Of a DNA stretch of 64,000 nucleotides, positions 1 through 10,993 are shown piece after piece. Position 1 is the first letter of the stretch. Each line of letters starts with the position of its first letter. Made by a program: the position numbers and the translations under genes. The stretch is from Cyanodermella asteris (Eukaryota; Ascomycota; Lecanoromycetes; Ostropales; Stictidaceae). The stretch is from positions 1-64,000 of the forward strand of contig UYJD01000001.1 in assembly GCA_900618795.1 (NCBI GenBank). Reading direction: 5' to 3'. A model generated the notes under the pieces. That model made no database searches. It saw only the letters and a list, made by a program, of their open reading frames with translations, and had not been told where the DNA came from.

Positions 1-946
1 TCAGTTCACCGCACCCCGTGAAGACCCAGACCTACGAGCAACACCTTCAGACTTGACGCCGACCTTCACTGGTCGCCTACACAGTCAACCACCCCGTGCC
101 CGCGTTACAAGCTGTGGTTGATTAAGCATACAGTCGGATAGACGCCACCGGTAGGCGGTCCACTTCCGCATGGCAGAGCATTTGTTTTGAATATACCGCT
201 AAATGGGAGATTTCCAGGAAAGTTGTTGTAAAGTGCCAGAAACTGGCGTTGCAAGTCTCGAGGTAAAGCTTTCAGCTTTGCTGCAATGAATGGCTCCAGT
301 TCTTCTCGAGGCTTTGGATCCACTGTAAAGAGTGGCTTCTCGCACAGGATGCGTGTGCCGGTTGAGATATCAAAGCGCGCAACGAGACCTCTTCCCTTCC
401 CAGGAATATCTTTGATTTCGAAGAGCGGGTTGTTGAGTCCTCGGGGGTTATCGGTGTCGTTGGGAAAATGAGCAACACCAGTAGGCGTCTCGGATTCGCC
501 TGACTATGCGTAGGAAATGAGAGCTAGATCGAGAAGTAAGGGCAAGCGAAAGGAGCATGACGAACCTGCTCGTAAGACCTTATTGACTCATTGACTTGAT
601 TCCAGTCATAGTAACCACGCGTATCGACATCCTCGCTCCAAGGTCGGACCCGAGAGCCAAAGGACAGCTGTGCAAAATATGTAACAGTCCTTATGTAATC
701 CTCCACCCCTGTGGTCCTTGCAGTCTGGCCTGAAATCTTCGAACTAAAGCGCAGGAATTTGTGGCACTCGAGCGGAAGCTGGGGGTGTTCACCTGCATTG
801 AAGTTGATACAGTTCGGCTTGATCTCGACTCGGCTGTCGTCTTTGTAATGCTCTTTGACGCCGTTAATGAACAGTTCCCATTCGTGTCTGTCTACGGCTG
901 TATTGGACAAAGGAGGGACCATATCAAACCCAGCGTCGATCCCCAT
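1..946 (-). CDS. SET-domain protein with an N-terminal fungal domain (partial, reading frame disturbed near the window edge)
   Basis: Exon 1 (946-566) encodes an N-terminal region starting MGIDAGFDMVPPLS, which I take to be a fungal-specific domain of unknown function. A 62-nt GT...AG intron (565-504) joins it in phase 0 to exon 2, which encodes the start of a SET domain: the segment LFEIKDIPGKGRGLVARFDI, then ILCEKPLF, then the INHS of the conserved NHSC motif. SET proteins of this kind are predicted lysine methyltransferases. Immediately after INHS, at about 125-130, the frame reaches a stop; shifting by one base would restore the expected Cys, but that frame also closes within about ten codons. 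The 3' part is therefore either frameshifted or lies in an exon I cannot place. The two halves could also be two genes, but the exon 2 frame has a stop directly upstream of its acceptor, so it needs an upstream exon. Confidence 0.55.
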
Positions 947-1650
947 GGCGAGACGTTAATGTGCCCTAGTAATAGCCACCCCTGTGAAGAGGCAATTCGC
1001 GAATTGGAAATTTGGTACGGGGTCAGATAGTTCAATGAGCCGTGGGTCAAATAAAAGATGGATCACGCAAGGCTGAAGCCTACTGCTTTTGCTACACAAG
1101 TGGGGTAGAGCTCTTTGCGGGGAAGAAGAGAACGGATTGGCCTGCTCGATTCGCCGAGACAGCACACTTGTCTGCTGCTGATCACAAAGCACCCCTCATT
1201 GTCAACAAATAAAGTTCACCCACATGCGCTGGGAAAAGTTTCAACGCCATATGTTGGTACCAGCGAACAAGGAGGTAGCATCCCGAGCAGCATACTTGGC
1301 AGATGACATGACCAGCCAACTACCTCATCAACACATTCATTTTACACAGCTATCTAGGTCTCTTCTCGGAAATCAGACCGACTCACCCTGAACGTATGAT
1401 AGCAACAACGCTGAAGGCGCATAACACTCAGGGTCGTCGCCAACTACTCCGGAGCAATACTTTTGAGAAACGATTAGACATCAATCCTGTGCTAGAATGG
1501 GGCAAAGTAGACGGTTAGCCAAAGACATTGGAAGACATTGAAACGAGATTGGTATATTTTCAGCTCATCTGATATCAAACGTCACTCCTTTTGTAGAAAC
1601 TGTCAGCCAACCAGGTCTCACGCGGCAGTCGAGCTGGGCGGCGCAGCAGA
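947..1650. other. intergenic spacer
   Basis: Spacer between the start of the SET-domain gene and the stop of the dioxygenase gene. Only short overlapping frames without family resemblance are present. The part next to 946 should hold the SET gene promoter, but I see no clear core element. Confidence 0.5.
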
Positions 1651-2721
1651 TCAGCTAGCTCGAGGCGGCGGGCCACCAGAGCCCATACCAGAGTTGGAGT
1701 TCGCCTCACCACCCTCCTCGTAGATCGTGGCAGCGCTAGAGATAGTCTGGTCGCTGGTCGGGTCAATCCCGATGCTGATCCAAGCTAGAATACCCTTAGA
1801 GATGTCATCGGTCAACTGCGCGTACTGCACAAACGGGTCGGTTGTATCAGCCTCCTGGCCGAGGATGCTGTCCTCTGAGTTGGTGTTGTACGGCACAGTA
1901 GCCTCAACAAGCGAGACGAGGCTTTGGTCAAAAAACAGCTGGCCGACGTGCGAGGCGTGAGTGGAGAAGTTGCCTGCGGTGGCGAGCAGGGTGTTGTTGG
2001 TGCGCACAATGGTCGAGTTGGTGTTGTGGGTTAGAATGTGGATGTGGTTAGTACGGCCGACATAGTGGCCCGGCACAATGGTCTCAACCTGAACCACACC
2101 GTTGGCATCTGTCTGCTGAATACCGCGCAGGAAGGTGTTGTCCAGGTTGCTGGTATCGTTGATATTTCCGTTGCCGTTCGCATTGACGCCAGAGTAGACA
2201 CCAGTAGCGTTGCAGTGCCAGAAGTCAACGAAAACGCTCGACACCGGCTCGCAAGACGAGGTGTCGATCAGCTGGACGTCGAGGAATAGGGGAACACCAG
2301 CTTGACCTTCGGTAATGTCGCCGCGGATCAGCTCGCCGTCGACGTAGTATGGACCTTGAGTGACCTCAGACTGCAAGACACAGCTGGAGTTGTCGGCGAA
2401 GAGAGCCGTGTTGACATCGCCAAATGTGGCGCTACCAGCGTGCGAGACATTGTACTGAGCAAAGTCACGCTTAACGAGCGACTTGTCCAGAGGAAGCGAG
2501 CGCTTGGCTTTGGCCGTCTGTGCGAGCTCCTGGCGGCGGGCGACGGCGGCAGCAGTGTGGCCGCGGCGGGCGAGGCTGGCGGCGCAAGAGCGGACGCTAT
2601 TGGGCTCACGCTTCAGGAACTCACGACGCTCGAGGGCCTCTTCGGCGACGTTGTGGCCTGGGTGGGCGGAGACGCTGAAGGCGATCAAAGCTGCGGTGAG
2701 GAGAGATTGAATTGGAGCCAT
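1651..2721 (-). CDS. secreted intradiol ring-cleavage dioxygenase-like protein
   Basis: A single-exon gene of 356 codons. I start it at the second in-frame ATG (2721), because it opens directly with a signal peptide (about residues 1-19, ending in SAHPGH); the first ATG at 2748 would place nine extra residues in front of it. The core resembles intradiol dioxygenases, which open catechol rings between the two hydroxyls using non-haem Fe(III). The expected iron ligands are visible as Tyr176 in GVYSGV, Tyr220 in PGHYVGR, and His226/His228 in NHIHI. Six or more N-x-S/T sequons and a Gly/Pro/Ser-rich tail fit an extracellular glycoprotein. These secreted fungal relatives are distinct from intracellular catechol 1,2-dioxygenases. 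The natural substrate is not known; plant or lignin-derived phenolics are an inference. Confidence 0.88.
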   Translation of the reverse strand: MAPIQSLLTAALIAFSVSAHPGHNVAEEALERREFLKREPNSVRSCAASLARRGHTAAAVARRQELAQTAKAKRSLPLDKSLVKRDFAQYNVSHAGSATFGDVNTALFADNSSCVLQSEVTQGPYYVDGELIRGDITEGQAGVPLFLDVQLIDTSSCEPVSSVFVDFWHCNATGVYSGVNANGNGNINDTSNLDNTFLRGIQQTDANGVVQVETIVPGHYVGRTNHIHILTHNTNSTIVRTNNTLLATAGNFSTHASHVGQLFFDQSLVSLVEATVPYNTNSEDSILGQEADTTDPFVQYAQLTDDISKGILAWISIGIDPTSDQTISSAATIYEEGGEANSNSGMGSGGPPPRAS

Positions 2722-4406
2722 TGTGAAGAGATGAAGATCTGAGACCATTGATGTGGGCTCTTCTCGAATGAATTGCGAACAGAGGTTTATACATCCATCT
2801 TTTTGTCACTCTCCCATCTTCGCTTTATCACAATCGTGCTCAGATGCAGCCAGGCGTGACGAGTTTGAGGTGGAGTCTGTTCCTGTTCACGTCCCAATAG
2901 CCACACTCACGGCTGTGGTGGGATGCGAATCACCAACGCGTCCTCTGCTACTCTGATAAGCGGAGATGGTGGAGTCTGACGTAGTCCAGCGTCGGCAGAT
3001 TCCGAGTTCGGTTCAGCAAGCATTTCGGCCAGTCGGAGCGCTCTCATCAGCCACTGTCGTTGTCATCTAGGGTCGTGCAGCAATGGCTACATCTCAAATA
3101 GAGCCGATGCACCCCATCGCCGCGTCAGTAGCCCCGGGCAGAATAACGCAGTGGAGAAGCTGCAACGCGGATGCAGTCTCGAGTGGAGTTCGGATGAGCC
3201 TCCCTAAATCTTCCAGTCGAGGTGATCTGCAAGTCGTGCTGGGCCGGAAATGTTGAACCACATGTCAGGACAGTAGCGTGCAATGTGATTCGGTTTCAGG
3301 CCCCAGCTGGGGCCTCACAAGCGCACCGCCAAGAGCAGACCAGCACTTCGACACGCAGGCACGATGCGTTGCAGACCATGAATGACCGGAAATGGTGAAA
3401 TTGATGTTTTCGGTTGGCTGTCAAGGGCTGTGTGAAAATGCGGTCACGGCTTGGCAGCCACGCGCCTGCAACTTGGCGTCCGCGTCAGTGAGAAGCTTGA
3501 CGAAGCTTGACTCGAGGCAAATTTCCAACCAGGCAAGCTGTTAGGGTGGAGGACCTGAGGAATCCAAGCTTTTCGACGGCGCCGGTTGGGCATGGCCGCC
3601 GGAACCCCATCGGGACCACCCTGGGAGTGGCAGTCGGGAAACATTTCCGGCATTCGCTACTGTACCTTGCAATCCTGGAAAAGAAAACACAATACCTTTG
3701 GACTTGACGACCAATCAGCCTGGCTGATCTCAAGTCCACAGACACACGTGAAGAGGGTAACAGAAACACACATAGACACCAGTTCAGATCAGATCATTTG
3801 GGAACATGCAGCCAACCAGAGTCGAAGACAGAACCAACCATAAAACGTCATTTTCCATTGTCGCGAAGTGCCAGCAGGTCGGTGTAATCTTCATTGATGG
3901 CTTGTTTGCCCACGATCCGTTGCACTGCTTGCGGGTAGTTGTGGAGCCGAAGTTGGTGAGGCGATGAGAAAGTGAGAGCTTACCTTACGCAACAAAATTC
4001 CACCTGCAAGACATTCTGCAGGCACGCTAACCTGTAAAAGGACTTCACCTCCCCACACGTGATTGGCCGCATGCATCTCCAGCCTGCAACGTTGCGACCT
4101 TTTCACCTGCGAAGGAACCTCTCCGAGACTGAATTGAGTGTTGCTTCTTGTCCTCGAGTGCTGAACAAAGATCGGACTTGGTGTGGCTGAAAATGCATGT
4201 GAGCCAGGCTCGAGTACGTAAGTCCTTTCGGTCGAAGCTTACTAGTCTTCTCCGCTCCGCTCCGTGATGAAGTCCTGTAATAACGGAACTTGCTAGCTAG
4301 CCAAGCGCGGGGAACACGATAATGGCCATCGAGTCGACAGTGATGTCCCCATGCCGTAAACTTCCTCCCTTAACTTAGTTTCAGCATCTTTGTTTCTGCT
4401 ATCAAC
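2722..4406. other. divergent intergenic region
   Basis: About 1.7 kb between two divergently transcribed genes, so it holds both promoters. Near 4058-4075 a CACGTG E-box lies next to an inverted CCAAT pentamer (ATTGG), a plausible factor-binding site. The minus strand shows a donor-like AAGGTAAG at about 3980-3986, but I could not build a consistent small gene around it. Nothing else is recognised. Confidence 0.45.
2784..2791 (-). promoter_or_regulatory. TATA-like box of the dioxygenase gene
   Basis: TATAAACC reads on the minus strand 63 nt upstream of the chosen start codon at 2721, a reasonable distance for a fungal core promoter. It supports transcription starting between here and the ATG. 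Confidence 0.4.
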
Positions 4407-5522
4407 ATGTCAAATCCTCCCAAAGCTCAAGGAGTACATTTCGTGGGCAGTGCCCCATATACATCTGCCGAAGAGACCTTCAAACGTCTCGCAAGCACCC
4501 TCCCCGGTCGCCTCCGTCGGATGCCAGATGGCGAGCCTGACGATCGCAACTATTGGACATGGTTCATGCACGCCAACATCCCGGATTGGGCGCTTTCTTC
4601 TCTTTCGTACCCTGCCAAACTGGCTGTCGCAAAGGGTGAGCCAGACCCCGGTCCTGTATATTGGTTCGGGCGGCAAGTGGTGGCACTGGAGCGCAAGCCT
4701 GAAGAACAAATGATCATCCAAAAGCCCCCTCTCTACGTGAAAGATGCCGTTGAGTCGTACAATATCTTCAAAAGACTGAAAGATGAAGGAATCATCGAAA
4801 AGGGGGTTCGCTTTCAGGTTTCTATCCCTACATCGAATGCATTCCTCTCCTCGCATGTGCAGAAGCGATACAAAAGCGAGGCCGATGCTGTGCTTGAGCC
4901 ACTGCTTTTGGAGCTGGCTGGGGAGATCCAAGCGGCCATCCCGACCGAGGAGCTCTCAATCCAATGGGACCTCCCAACAGAGATTGGCGTGCTCGAATTG
5001 GAGGCTGAGACCACTCCCATGCTCACTCATTGGTTCGACTGGTTCGAGAAGGGTACAACTATGACCGAGGTTACCTCGCGCCTGGCAAGATACGCAGACA
5101 GCGTCAAAGAACCGGCCGAGCTAGGCCTCCACTTCTGCTACGGCGACGTCGGACACCAGCATTGGGCACAGCCTCGAGACACTGGCATCATCGCCGGTCT
5201 GTTCACCGAAATTAAAAAGGTCGTGAACCGTCATATCAACTTCATTCATCTGCCGGTGCCGCAAGGTCGTGACGACGATGCATATTTTCAGCCTTTGGCA
5301 GCTATCAGCGTCGATCCCAGCATTGAGCTTTATCTTGGCCTCGTTCGCGAGGGTGATCTCGAGGGCACCCGAAGGCGTCTTACGACTGCCCAGCGCGTAA
5401 TCAAGAGACCTTTTGGCGTTGCTACTGAGTGTGGAATGGCACGCATTGCAGGTGTCGGCTTGGCTGATGATATCCTTCGGATTTCTGCCCAGGTGGCAGA
5501 ACCTTTTGCTCCAGGCTCGTGA
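4407..5522 (+). CDS. cobalamin-independent methionine synthase (MetE C-terminal)-like protein
   Basis: Intronless, 371 residues. The fold family is UROD/MetE-like: the zinc-binding signature of MetE-type enzymes is visible as His242 and Cys244 in LHFCYGD and Cys342 in TECGMAR, separated by the usual hundred residues. It opens with GVHFVGSAPYTS, which resembles the start of the C-terminal barrel of MetE. The full methionine synthase is about 760 residues with two barrels; this protein has only one, so it is not the housekeeping methionine synthase. By analogy with archaeal and fungal single-barrel relatives it may transfer a methyl group to a thiol. Substrate and methyl donor cannot be read from the sequence. 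The start codon follows a pyrimidine-rich leader and the frame has no competing upstream ATG. Confidence 0.8.
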   Translation: MSNPPKAQGVHFVGSAPYTSAEETFKRLASTLPGRLRRMPDGEPDDRNYWTWFMHANIPDWALSSLSYPAKLAVAKGEPDPGPVYWFGRQVVALERKPEEQMIIQKPPLYVKDAVESYNIFKRLKDEGIIEKGVRFQVSIPTSNAFLSSHVQKRYKSEADAVLEPLLLELAGEIQAAIPTEELSIQWDLPTEIGVLELEAETTPMLTHWFDWFEKGTTMTEVTSRLARYADSVKEPAELGLHFCYGDVGHQHWAQPRDTGIIAGLFTEIKKVVNRHINFIHLPVPQGRDDDAYFQPLAAISVDPSIELYLGLVREGDLEGTRRRLTTAQRVIKRPFGVATECGMARIAGVGLADDILRISAQVAEPFAPGS

Positions 5523-6154
5523 ACACTCTGCCTCTCTAACCGGGTGCAAAGGCTTTGTCATGCACAAGTCGTACGGGCATGCGATGTTTTACATGACATG
5601 ACTGAGATGCATGGCGTAATGAAAGCGTTTGTCGCAGCAGCCGACGAACACACAAGATTTAGAACGAGCAATCAGTAGCGTTTTGCTTGCAAATTGAAGC
5701 TTCTGAGCAGAAAGTTGGCATTGCTTCGACGTCAACATGAGAATTGACACGACCGGAAAGACACGGTTGAGATGAACGAAATAAACACATAATTCTGATG
5801 ATATCTGGCTTGAATATTTCTTTGGACACAAAACACCGAAAGCGAATGTGCGCACAATCATCCGTCAGTATCTCGATCAAAACTCGGAAATCGAAGCTGC
5901 TGTTGAGCGAAAGAGAATACTGGGCTTGCAAAATTCAGCTCTTGCGCCGAAAATGTCGTTGAATAAAGATGGGCACAATATGGTCGGGACTGTCGAGACT
6001 GCCTGTGATGTGCTCGGATGACCTGCTGAGTCAGCGCATGAGTATGTCACCGTCTTGTTTCGCCTCCCGACCCTCACCGCGGATGCTGCCTTGACTCGCT
6101 AGCATCACCATCCATCCTTCAACCTCAAGAACCTACCACCCATCGCCTCCTTGC
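5523..6154. other. intergenic spacer
   Basis: Terminator region of the MetE-like gene and promoter region of the BAX-inhibitor family gene. It is relatively AT-rich, with no credible coding frame. A CT-rich stretch just before 6155 is a typical fungal leader. Confidence 0.45.
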
Positions 6155-7061
6155 ATGTCGCCGACCTACGGAAGCACCGATATGGCGTCAAACACCAAAT
6201 ACCAGCCCGCGCCGCAGCGTGACAGCTTCGAGGAGCAAGGCAGCTATTCGCAGGCCCCGCCCGCGTACGAGACAGCACAGGCTGATGACAACGAAAGCTT
6301 GCTGGGGGCACCGAGAGAGGAAGATGACAACCTACCAGACGACTTCAAAGTGAGCAGACTCCCTAGCCCATGGCGGACCCAACTAATGATCATAGTTCGG
6401 TGGCTCTGTTGCTGAAGCTACCATCTCGATCCGTCACCAGTTCATCCGCAAGGTCTACTCCATCCTGACCGTCCAGCTCCTCCTCACCGTCGCACTCTCC
6501 TCGATCTCATTCTTCAGCTCCCAATACAAGAACTGGATTCAGACAAATGTCTGGATGCTATGGGTCTCGCTTTTCGGAGCCATCGGCATGATGCTCCTGA
6601 CCTTCTGGAAGCGCAAGTCATATCCCACGAATCTCCTCTTCTTGACTGGCTTCACAGCACTGGAGGCATACAGCATCAGTGTCATCACCAGCTTCTACAA
6701 CGCCAAGCTCGTCCTGAACGCCTTGATCCTAACAGGCGGCATCTTCCTTTTCTTGACGGTCTTCGCCTGCCAGACCAAGTACGATTTTACGAGCTGGATG
6801 CCGTACCTGTTCGGTGGTCTCTGGGGTTTGATCTTGTTCGGCTTCATGGCCGCATTCTTCCCATACAGCAGCACCACGGAGCTGATTTACGGCGGACTGG
6901 CAGCACTGATCTTCAGCGGATACATCTTGGTGGACACACAACTGGTCATGCGTCATCACCACGTCGAGGAGGAGATCGCGGCCGCCATCTCACTTTACCT
7001 TGACATCATCAACCTCTTCCTGGCAATTCTCAGGATTCTGAACAGCCAGTCCAACAACTAG
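6155..7061 (+). CDS. BAX inhibitor-1 / lifeguard (TMBIM) family membrane protein
   Basis: Two exons, 6155-6349 and 6396-7061, separated by a 46-nt intron with GTGAGC donor, CTAAT branch site and CATAG acceptor; the product is 286 residues. The first 65 residues are a soluble Pro/Gln-rich segment. The joined reading at DDFK-FGGSVAEA then leads into seven hydrophobic segments, as in the BI-1/lifeguard family. The final part, with the His-rich loop RHHHVEEEIAAA and the segment SLYLDIINLFLAILRIL, is the most characteristic. Members sit in ER, Golgi or vacuolar membranes, conduct Ca2+ and dampen stress-induced cell death; the yeast relative is Bxi1/Ybh3. A second ATG at 6182 is an alternative start and would remove nine residues. 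Confidence 0.93.
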
Positions 7062-7955
7062 GGGCTCCAGCTCGTGTTGAGTCTTACAGACCAAGCCAGA
7101 TTGTCACGGACAGGGTGTAGCCACGATTCGATCGTCATGAAATGGATGTGAGGCGTCTCGCAGTAGCGACAGAATGCTTATTTTGGTAAAGATTGGGAAC
7201 GTGCAAGGCGTATCGGGATGGATATGGTTCAGTCGGCTGTTTTATTAGGAAGAGTTATGAATCTTCATGCCTTTGTCTCGTCAGATGCCGCAGCACATAT
7301 CCGTAGCATGGAATGGAGCGTCTCGGAAGTGTACAACTTGGTAAGTCAAGTTGGCCCGCGGTCGCTGGAAGTGCTGCCGTGGTGCTCGTGTCGTACATCG
7401 TTGGCAATGTCGTTCCAGTGAGTGGTCTGGTGGCGCGCAGCGATGGCTTGACTTGCTGAGCCAGTGTGTTGTGACAGGATGGTGATAGTCTCGTCGACGC
7501 CAAACTCTCGCAGCCGTTGGCGGCGCACGGGCCGACTGCAGCATCCTGGGGTCTGCTGGACCCTTAGCTTGTCCCAGGCGCCATAGAAAACGAAAGTGCG
7601 GCAAGTTGTACACCGCCAACTCCATATTTCCATCTCTCCACGCTATTAAACTGTCCTCTTCTCTCGTCAGCTGGCTGGCTGCTCCTCAGCGACATACATC
7701 GGCCTACTACCGAAGGCCTCCCAGTCATCCCGCGCCTACACTCGCTTCCCTCGTTCCTCCGCTAAGCCCTATACTCTCCCCGCGCAGCTCAACGTTTAGG
7801 AGCTACCAAGTACCCACTACAATCAGCTCAGCTGGCACCACCTCCCACCTGAGACTTTGTACCGGCCAGCTACCGCTATATCCGCGTATCGTTTTTTCTC
7901 AGTCATTGGAGGGATGCTCAATTGAGCTCCGCACACTTCTTAGCGTTCTCGCAGT
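7062..7955. other. intergenic spacer with pyrimidine-rich leader
   Basis: About 0.9 kb between two genes on the same strand. The last 300 bases before 7956 are strongly C/T-rich on the plus strand, as is common in leaders of highly expressed fungal genes. Frames in this stretch show only low-complexity Ser/Pro translations and are not counted as coding. Confidence 0.45.
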
Positions 7956-9519
7956 ATGGCTTCATCAGGGGCACATTCGCTCGGCCCCAACACCGCTGAG
8001 CAGTCGCTGCCTCAACTTGGGGGTAAGCCATTGAGTGGCGCCGCCGACAGTTTCGAACAGAGGGATCTCAAGAATCTCGGTATCTGTGCTTCGCCTGGGG
8101 AAACGGTACAGTTCACGAAACGCAAACCCAGGAAAGCACACAAATCGGCGCTTGCAAGAGCTTGCGCCTGGGTCGTCGAACGCCAACTTTGTGAGTCCCG
8201 CACCAAGTGCGCTGCTTAGTTCATACTGACGTGCGCAGCGCTATCCATCTCTTTCGTTGCCGCCGCGCTCTTCGCCCACGCATTCGTTCCGAGTTTGAGA
8301 TGGGAAACCGAGAAGCTCTTTCATATGCAGTACTACAACCCCCGAACCGGGCGTTATGGCAAAGGTTGGGATGACATGTTCTTCGTCCTCCTCTGGATCG
8401 TCCTCTTCTTCGGCATCAGAGTCGCATTCATGGACTACATGGCCGCACCTTTCGCCAAGTGGGCGAACATCAGAAGGAGGAAAAATCATGTTCGCTTTGC
8501 CGAGCAGGCTTGGATCTTCGTCTATGACAGCAGCATGTGGAGCCTGGGATTCTACATCATATACAACTCGGTATACTGGATGAACCTGGACGGTGTATGG
8601 TACGACTGGCCAGATCGGGAGAACGACGGTCTGTTCAAATGGTACTACCTCGTCCAGTTTGCGTTTTGGCTGCAGCAAATCGTGGTCGTCAACATCGAGG
8701 AGAGGCGCAAGGATCACTGGCAAATGTTCACTCACCATCTGATCACGTCTGCTCTGATGTTCTGTAGTTATGCCTACGATCAGGGCAGGGTAGGCAATGT
8801 TTTCCTCTGCTTGATGGATTTCGTGGACATTCTGCTTGCGGTAAGTTCCAATTTCGCCCTCAACCTCTTCTGTACTGACGTTTGGCAAGCTCGCGAAATT
8901 GTTGCGGTACCTCGGCCTCCAAAAGCTATGCGACTGCACGTTCGGCCTCTTCATCGTCGGCTGGATCGCTACCAGACATGTGCTCTACGGCATGGTCTGC
9001 TGGAACATCTGGGCCCGCTCACCATACGTCCTGAACTACGGCTGCTACACGGGCGACAACGAGCACAAGGTCGGCCCGTTGCCTGTTCCAGATTCGTACT
9101 GGTGGCTGGTTGAGCCGTTGATGGATCCGACCGGAAGAGTTTGCGTCACACACACCCAGACAAACTGCTTCCTCGTACTATTACTCGCCCTACAGGTCAT
9201 CTTGCTCCTGTGGCTGTCGCTGATACTGCGACTCGCCTGGAGGGTCATCACTGGTGCCAGCGCCGACGACCCCCGAAGCGACGATGAGGAGGATGAGGAG
9301 GAAGAGATTGAGATTGAAAACTACAAGACTCCGAACGGGAACGGCCATGCAACGGATCCGCTGAAACCACTGGAAGAGGAAGTCGGCGTGGAGGAGATGC
9401 ATTTCAAGAGCACGACGGTGACGAGATCTGCGCCCGGTTCGAGGGCCTCTGGCGTCCAGCTGCCCGTTAAGAAGGAGCTTCTGAATCGCGTTGGCTGTGA
9501 TACGAAGACATCGAAGTAG
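7956..9519 (+). CDS. LAG1: sphingosine N-acyltransferase (ceramide synthase), LAG1/LAC1 family
   Basis: Three exons: 7956-8190, 8239-8840 and 8890-9519, with introns of 48 and 49 nt whose phases match; product 488 residues. It joins a fatty acyl-CoA to a sphingoid base in the ER membrane. The TLC (TRAM-LAG-CLN8) domain spans roughly residues 160-400. The catalytic His pair lies at 244-245 in QMFTHHLITS and is followed by the conserved CLMDFVDI, interrupted just afterwards by intron 2. Several hydrophobic helices surround it. The C-terminal tail has an acidic run (DDEEDEEEEIEIEN), seen in fungal ceramide synthases and a likely site of casein kinase 2 control. Fungi usually have two paralogues (Lag1 and Lac1/Bar1 types); I cannot tell which this is. 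Confidence 0.93.
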
Positions 9520-9745
9520 GGCTAGTTGACGACACAAAATGCAGCGAAATGTAATCATGACGGCCTGACTGAGTGTGATGTTGAGTGCCCCGCGAATCAA
9601 GATGCGAATACGAGTGGAGACAAACGAATTCATAGATGTGCGCAGCAGTATGCACGGTCGTATTTGTGCAGCTAGAAGCCTGCACCGATGCTGAAATTTG
9701 AGTGCCCTCAGATCACGCATACTGGCACATCGCAGCCCCACAGAT

Positions 9746-10993
9746 CTATTCGCTGAACAGTTCCTCATACGGAGTCTCTTCGCCGCTGTTGGCCAGTTTC
9801 GTAAACGCCAGATCTCGAGTTCTGCTGCCACTCCTGATGATGAAATTCCGATTAAGCTGGAATCGACGCACGGACTTGGTCATCCAGCACTGCAGAATGT
9901 AAAGGTCTACCTGGTCAATCTCACGCAGGTCGATTTCGTGTGGATCTGGTTTCAACAAGCCGCTCATGTCGACCGTAAGCTTGAAGGAATCCCTCGAGAT
10001 TTTTGTACTCACGGCTTTCATGAGATTGATCACATTTTGGCCTTCTGTATGCAAGAACGTGGGCTCCTTCCATATGAGAGTCGCATGCCGGATCGCTTGA
10101 ATCGCTTGTGCTCCAAGCTTGTCGAAGAAGGTCTCAGTGCTGTCAGCGCCTTGGCAAAATACGAACTGGTTTTTTGAGTAGAACATCTTCGTCACGTCCT
10201 GATGCATGCTCCGGCTGACGTAGAACAGCTCAAGAGGGATTCGTCGGCATGTGCAATATGCAGAAGCGGCGGCATACGCATTACGGCAACAACAGCTCAT
10301 CCACGTCAAAGTGCAGTTCCGACGGCATTTCGGGTGGTTTGGGCGATTGTTCGAACTGATAAGCTTGTTGCTCGTGATGTAAAGCGACCGCTGCTCATAC
10401 TCCTCAGGATCGATGCGATATGCATGATCTTGACAGCGAAGGACACGCTGGTCGATTTCCTCGTCTTCGTCCACAGCAAAAAGTCGTAATCTGTGGTTGT
10501 TGGTGTACTCCAATGGAAATGCCTGTGGCGCAAGGCCTGTGAGCTCGAGGACTCGCAGCCGAAGCTCAGGGGGCAGACGATAAAAGGGGAAGACGCCTCG
10601 TCGTTGCTGGCTGGTCATCATCTCGACCGCCTCGTTCGCGATGTACCTCAGGCCCGCCTCCTTCCGATTTCCCAAGCGAAGGTCCAGTTGTTTGAGTTGT
10701 GGGAGCTTGGAAAGATGCTGAACGACCATGCGAGCCTCAGTCTCGCCTGCTACATCGGCGATGACGCTCAGGTGAAGCTGATGAGATGAGAGTGACAATG
10801 CGAGCTGAGAACAGAGTATGGACCATTCAGAAAGAATCTTGAAATAGTCACTGCAAGTCAGTGAGAGCAGCTTGTCGGGTAAAGACACGCTTCGATCGGA
10901 AAGCCAGCATTGTTCACCGTTCAGATTCAACTGCGCCCATTCGAATCCATTTCGGCAGGACCACTTATTGAGACGAACGAGTAGAGATTTCAT
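9746..10993 (-). CDS. F-box-like protein with Cys-rich insert (fungal expanded family)
   Basis: An intronless frame of 415 codons starting at ATG 10993. Residues 1-130 look like the C-terminal part of one family unit, with LSSHQLHLSVIADV and a segment rich in LPQLKQLDLRLG. Then comes an F-box-like motif, FPFYRLPPELRLRVLELTGL (about residues 136-155), followed by a short Cys-rich insert with CRRNCTLTWMSCCC and CTCRR, and LELFYVSRSMHQDVTKMFYS. This order is typical of a large Dothideomycete family. F-box motifs recruit substrates to SCF ubiquitin ligases, but few of these fungal proteins have been tested. It is tail to tail with the ceramide synthase (226 nt apart). The N-terminus may be longer through an upstream exon. 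Confidence 0.7.
   Translation of the reverse strand: MKSLLVRLNKWSCRNGFEWAQLNLNGEQCWLSDRSVSLPDKLLSLTCSDYFKILSEWSILCSQLALSLSSHQLHLSVIADVAGETEARMVVQHLSKLPQLKQLDLRLGNRKEAGLRYIANEAVEMMTSQQRRGVFPFYRLPPELRLRVLELTGLAPQAFPLEYTNNHRLRLFAVDEDEEIDQRVLRCQDHAYRIDPEEYEQRSLYITSNKLISSNNRPNHPKCRRNCTLTWMSCCCRNAYAAASAYCTCRRIPLELFYVSRSMHQDVTKMFYSKNQFVFCQGADSTETFFDKLGAQAIQAIRHATLIWKEPTFLHTEGQNVINLMKAVSTKISRDSFKLTVDMSGLLKPDPHEIDLREIDQVDLYILQCWMTKSVRRFQLNRNFIIRSGSRTRDLAFTKLANSGEETPYEELFSE

Noticed and set aside
3842-4106. Possible small minus-strand gene with a GTAAGC donor at 3983 and a protein-like end VQRIVGKQAINEDYTDLLAL
   Set aside because: The donor and every nearby acceptor give a phase that does not join the two protein-like frames, and no start context or family was recognised.
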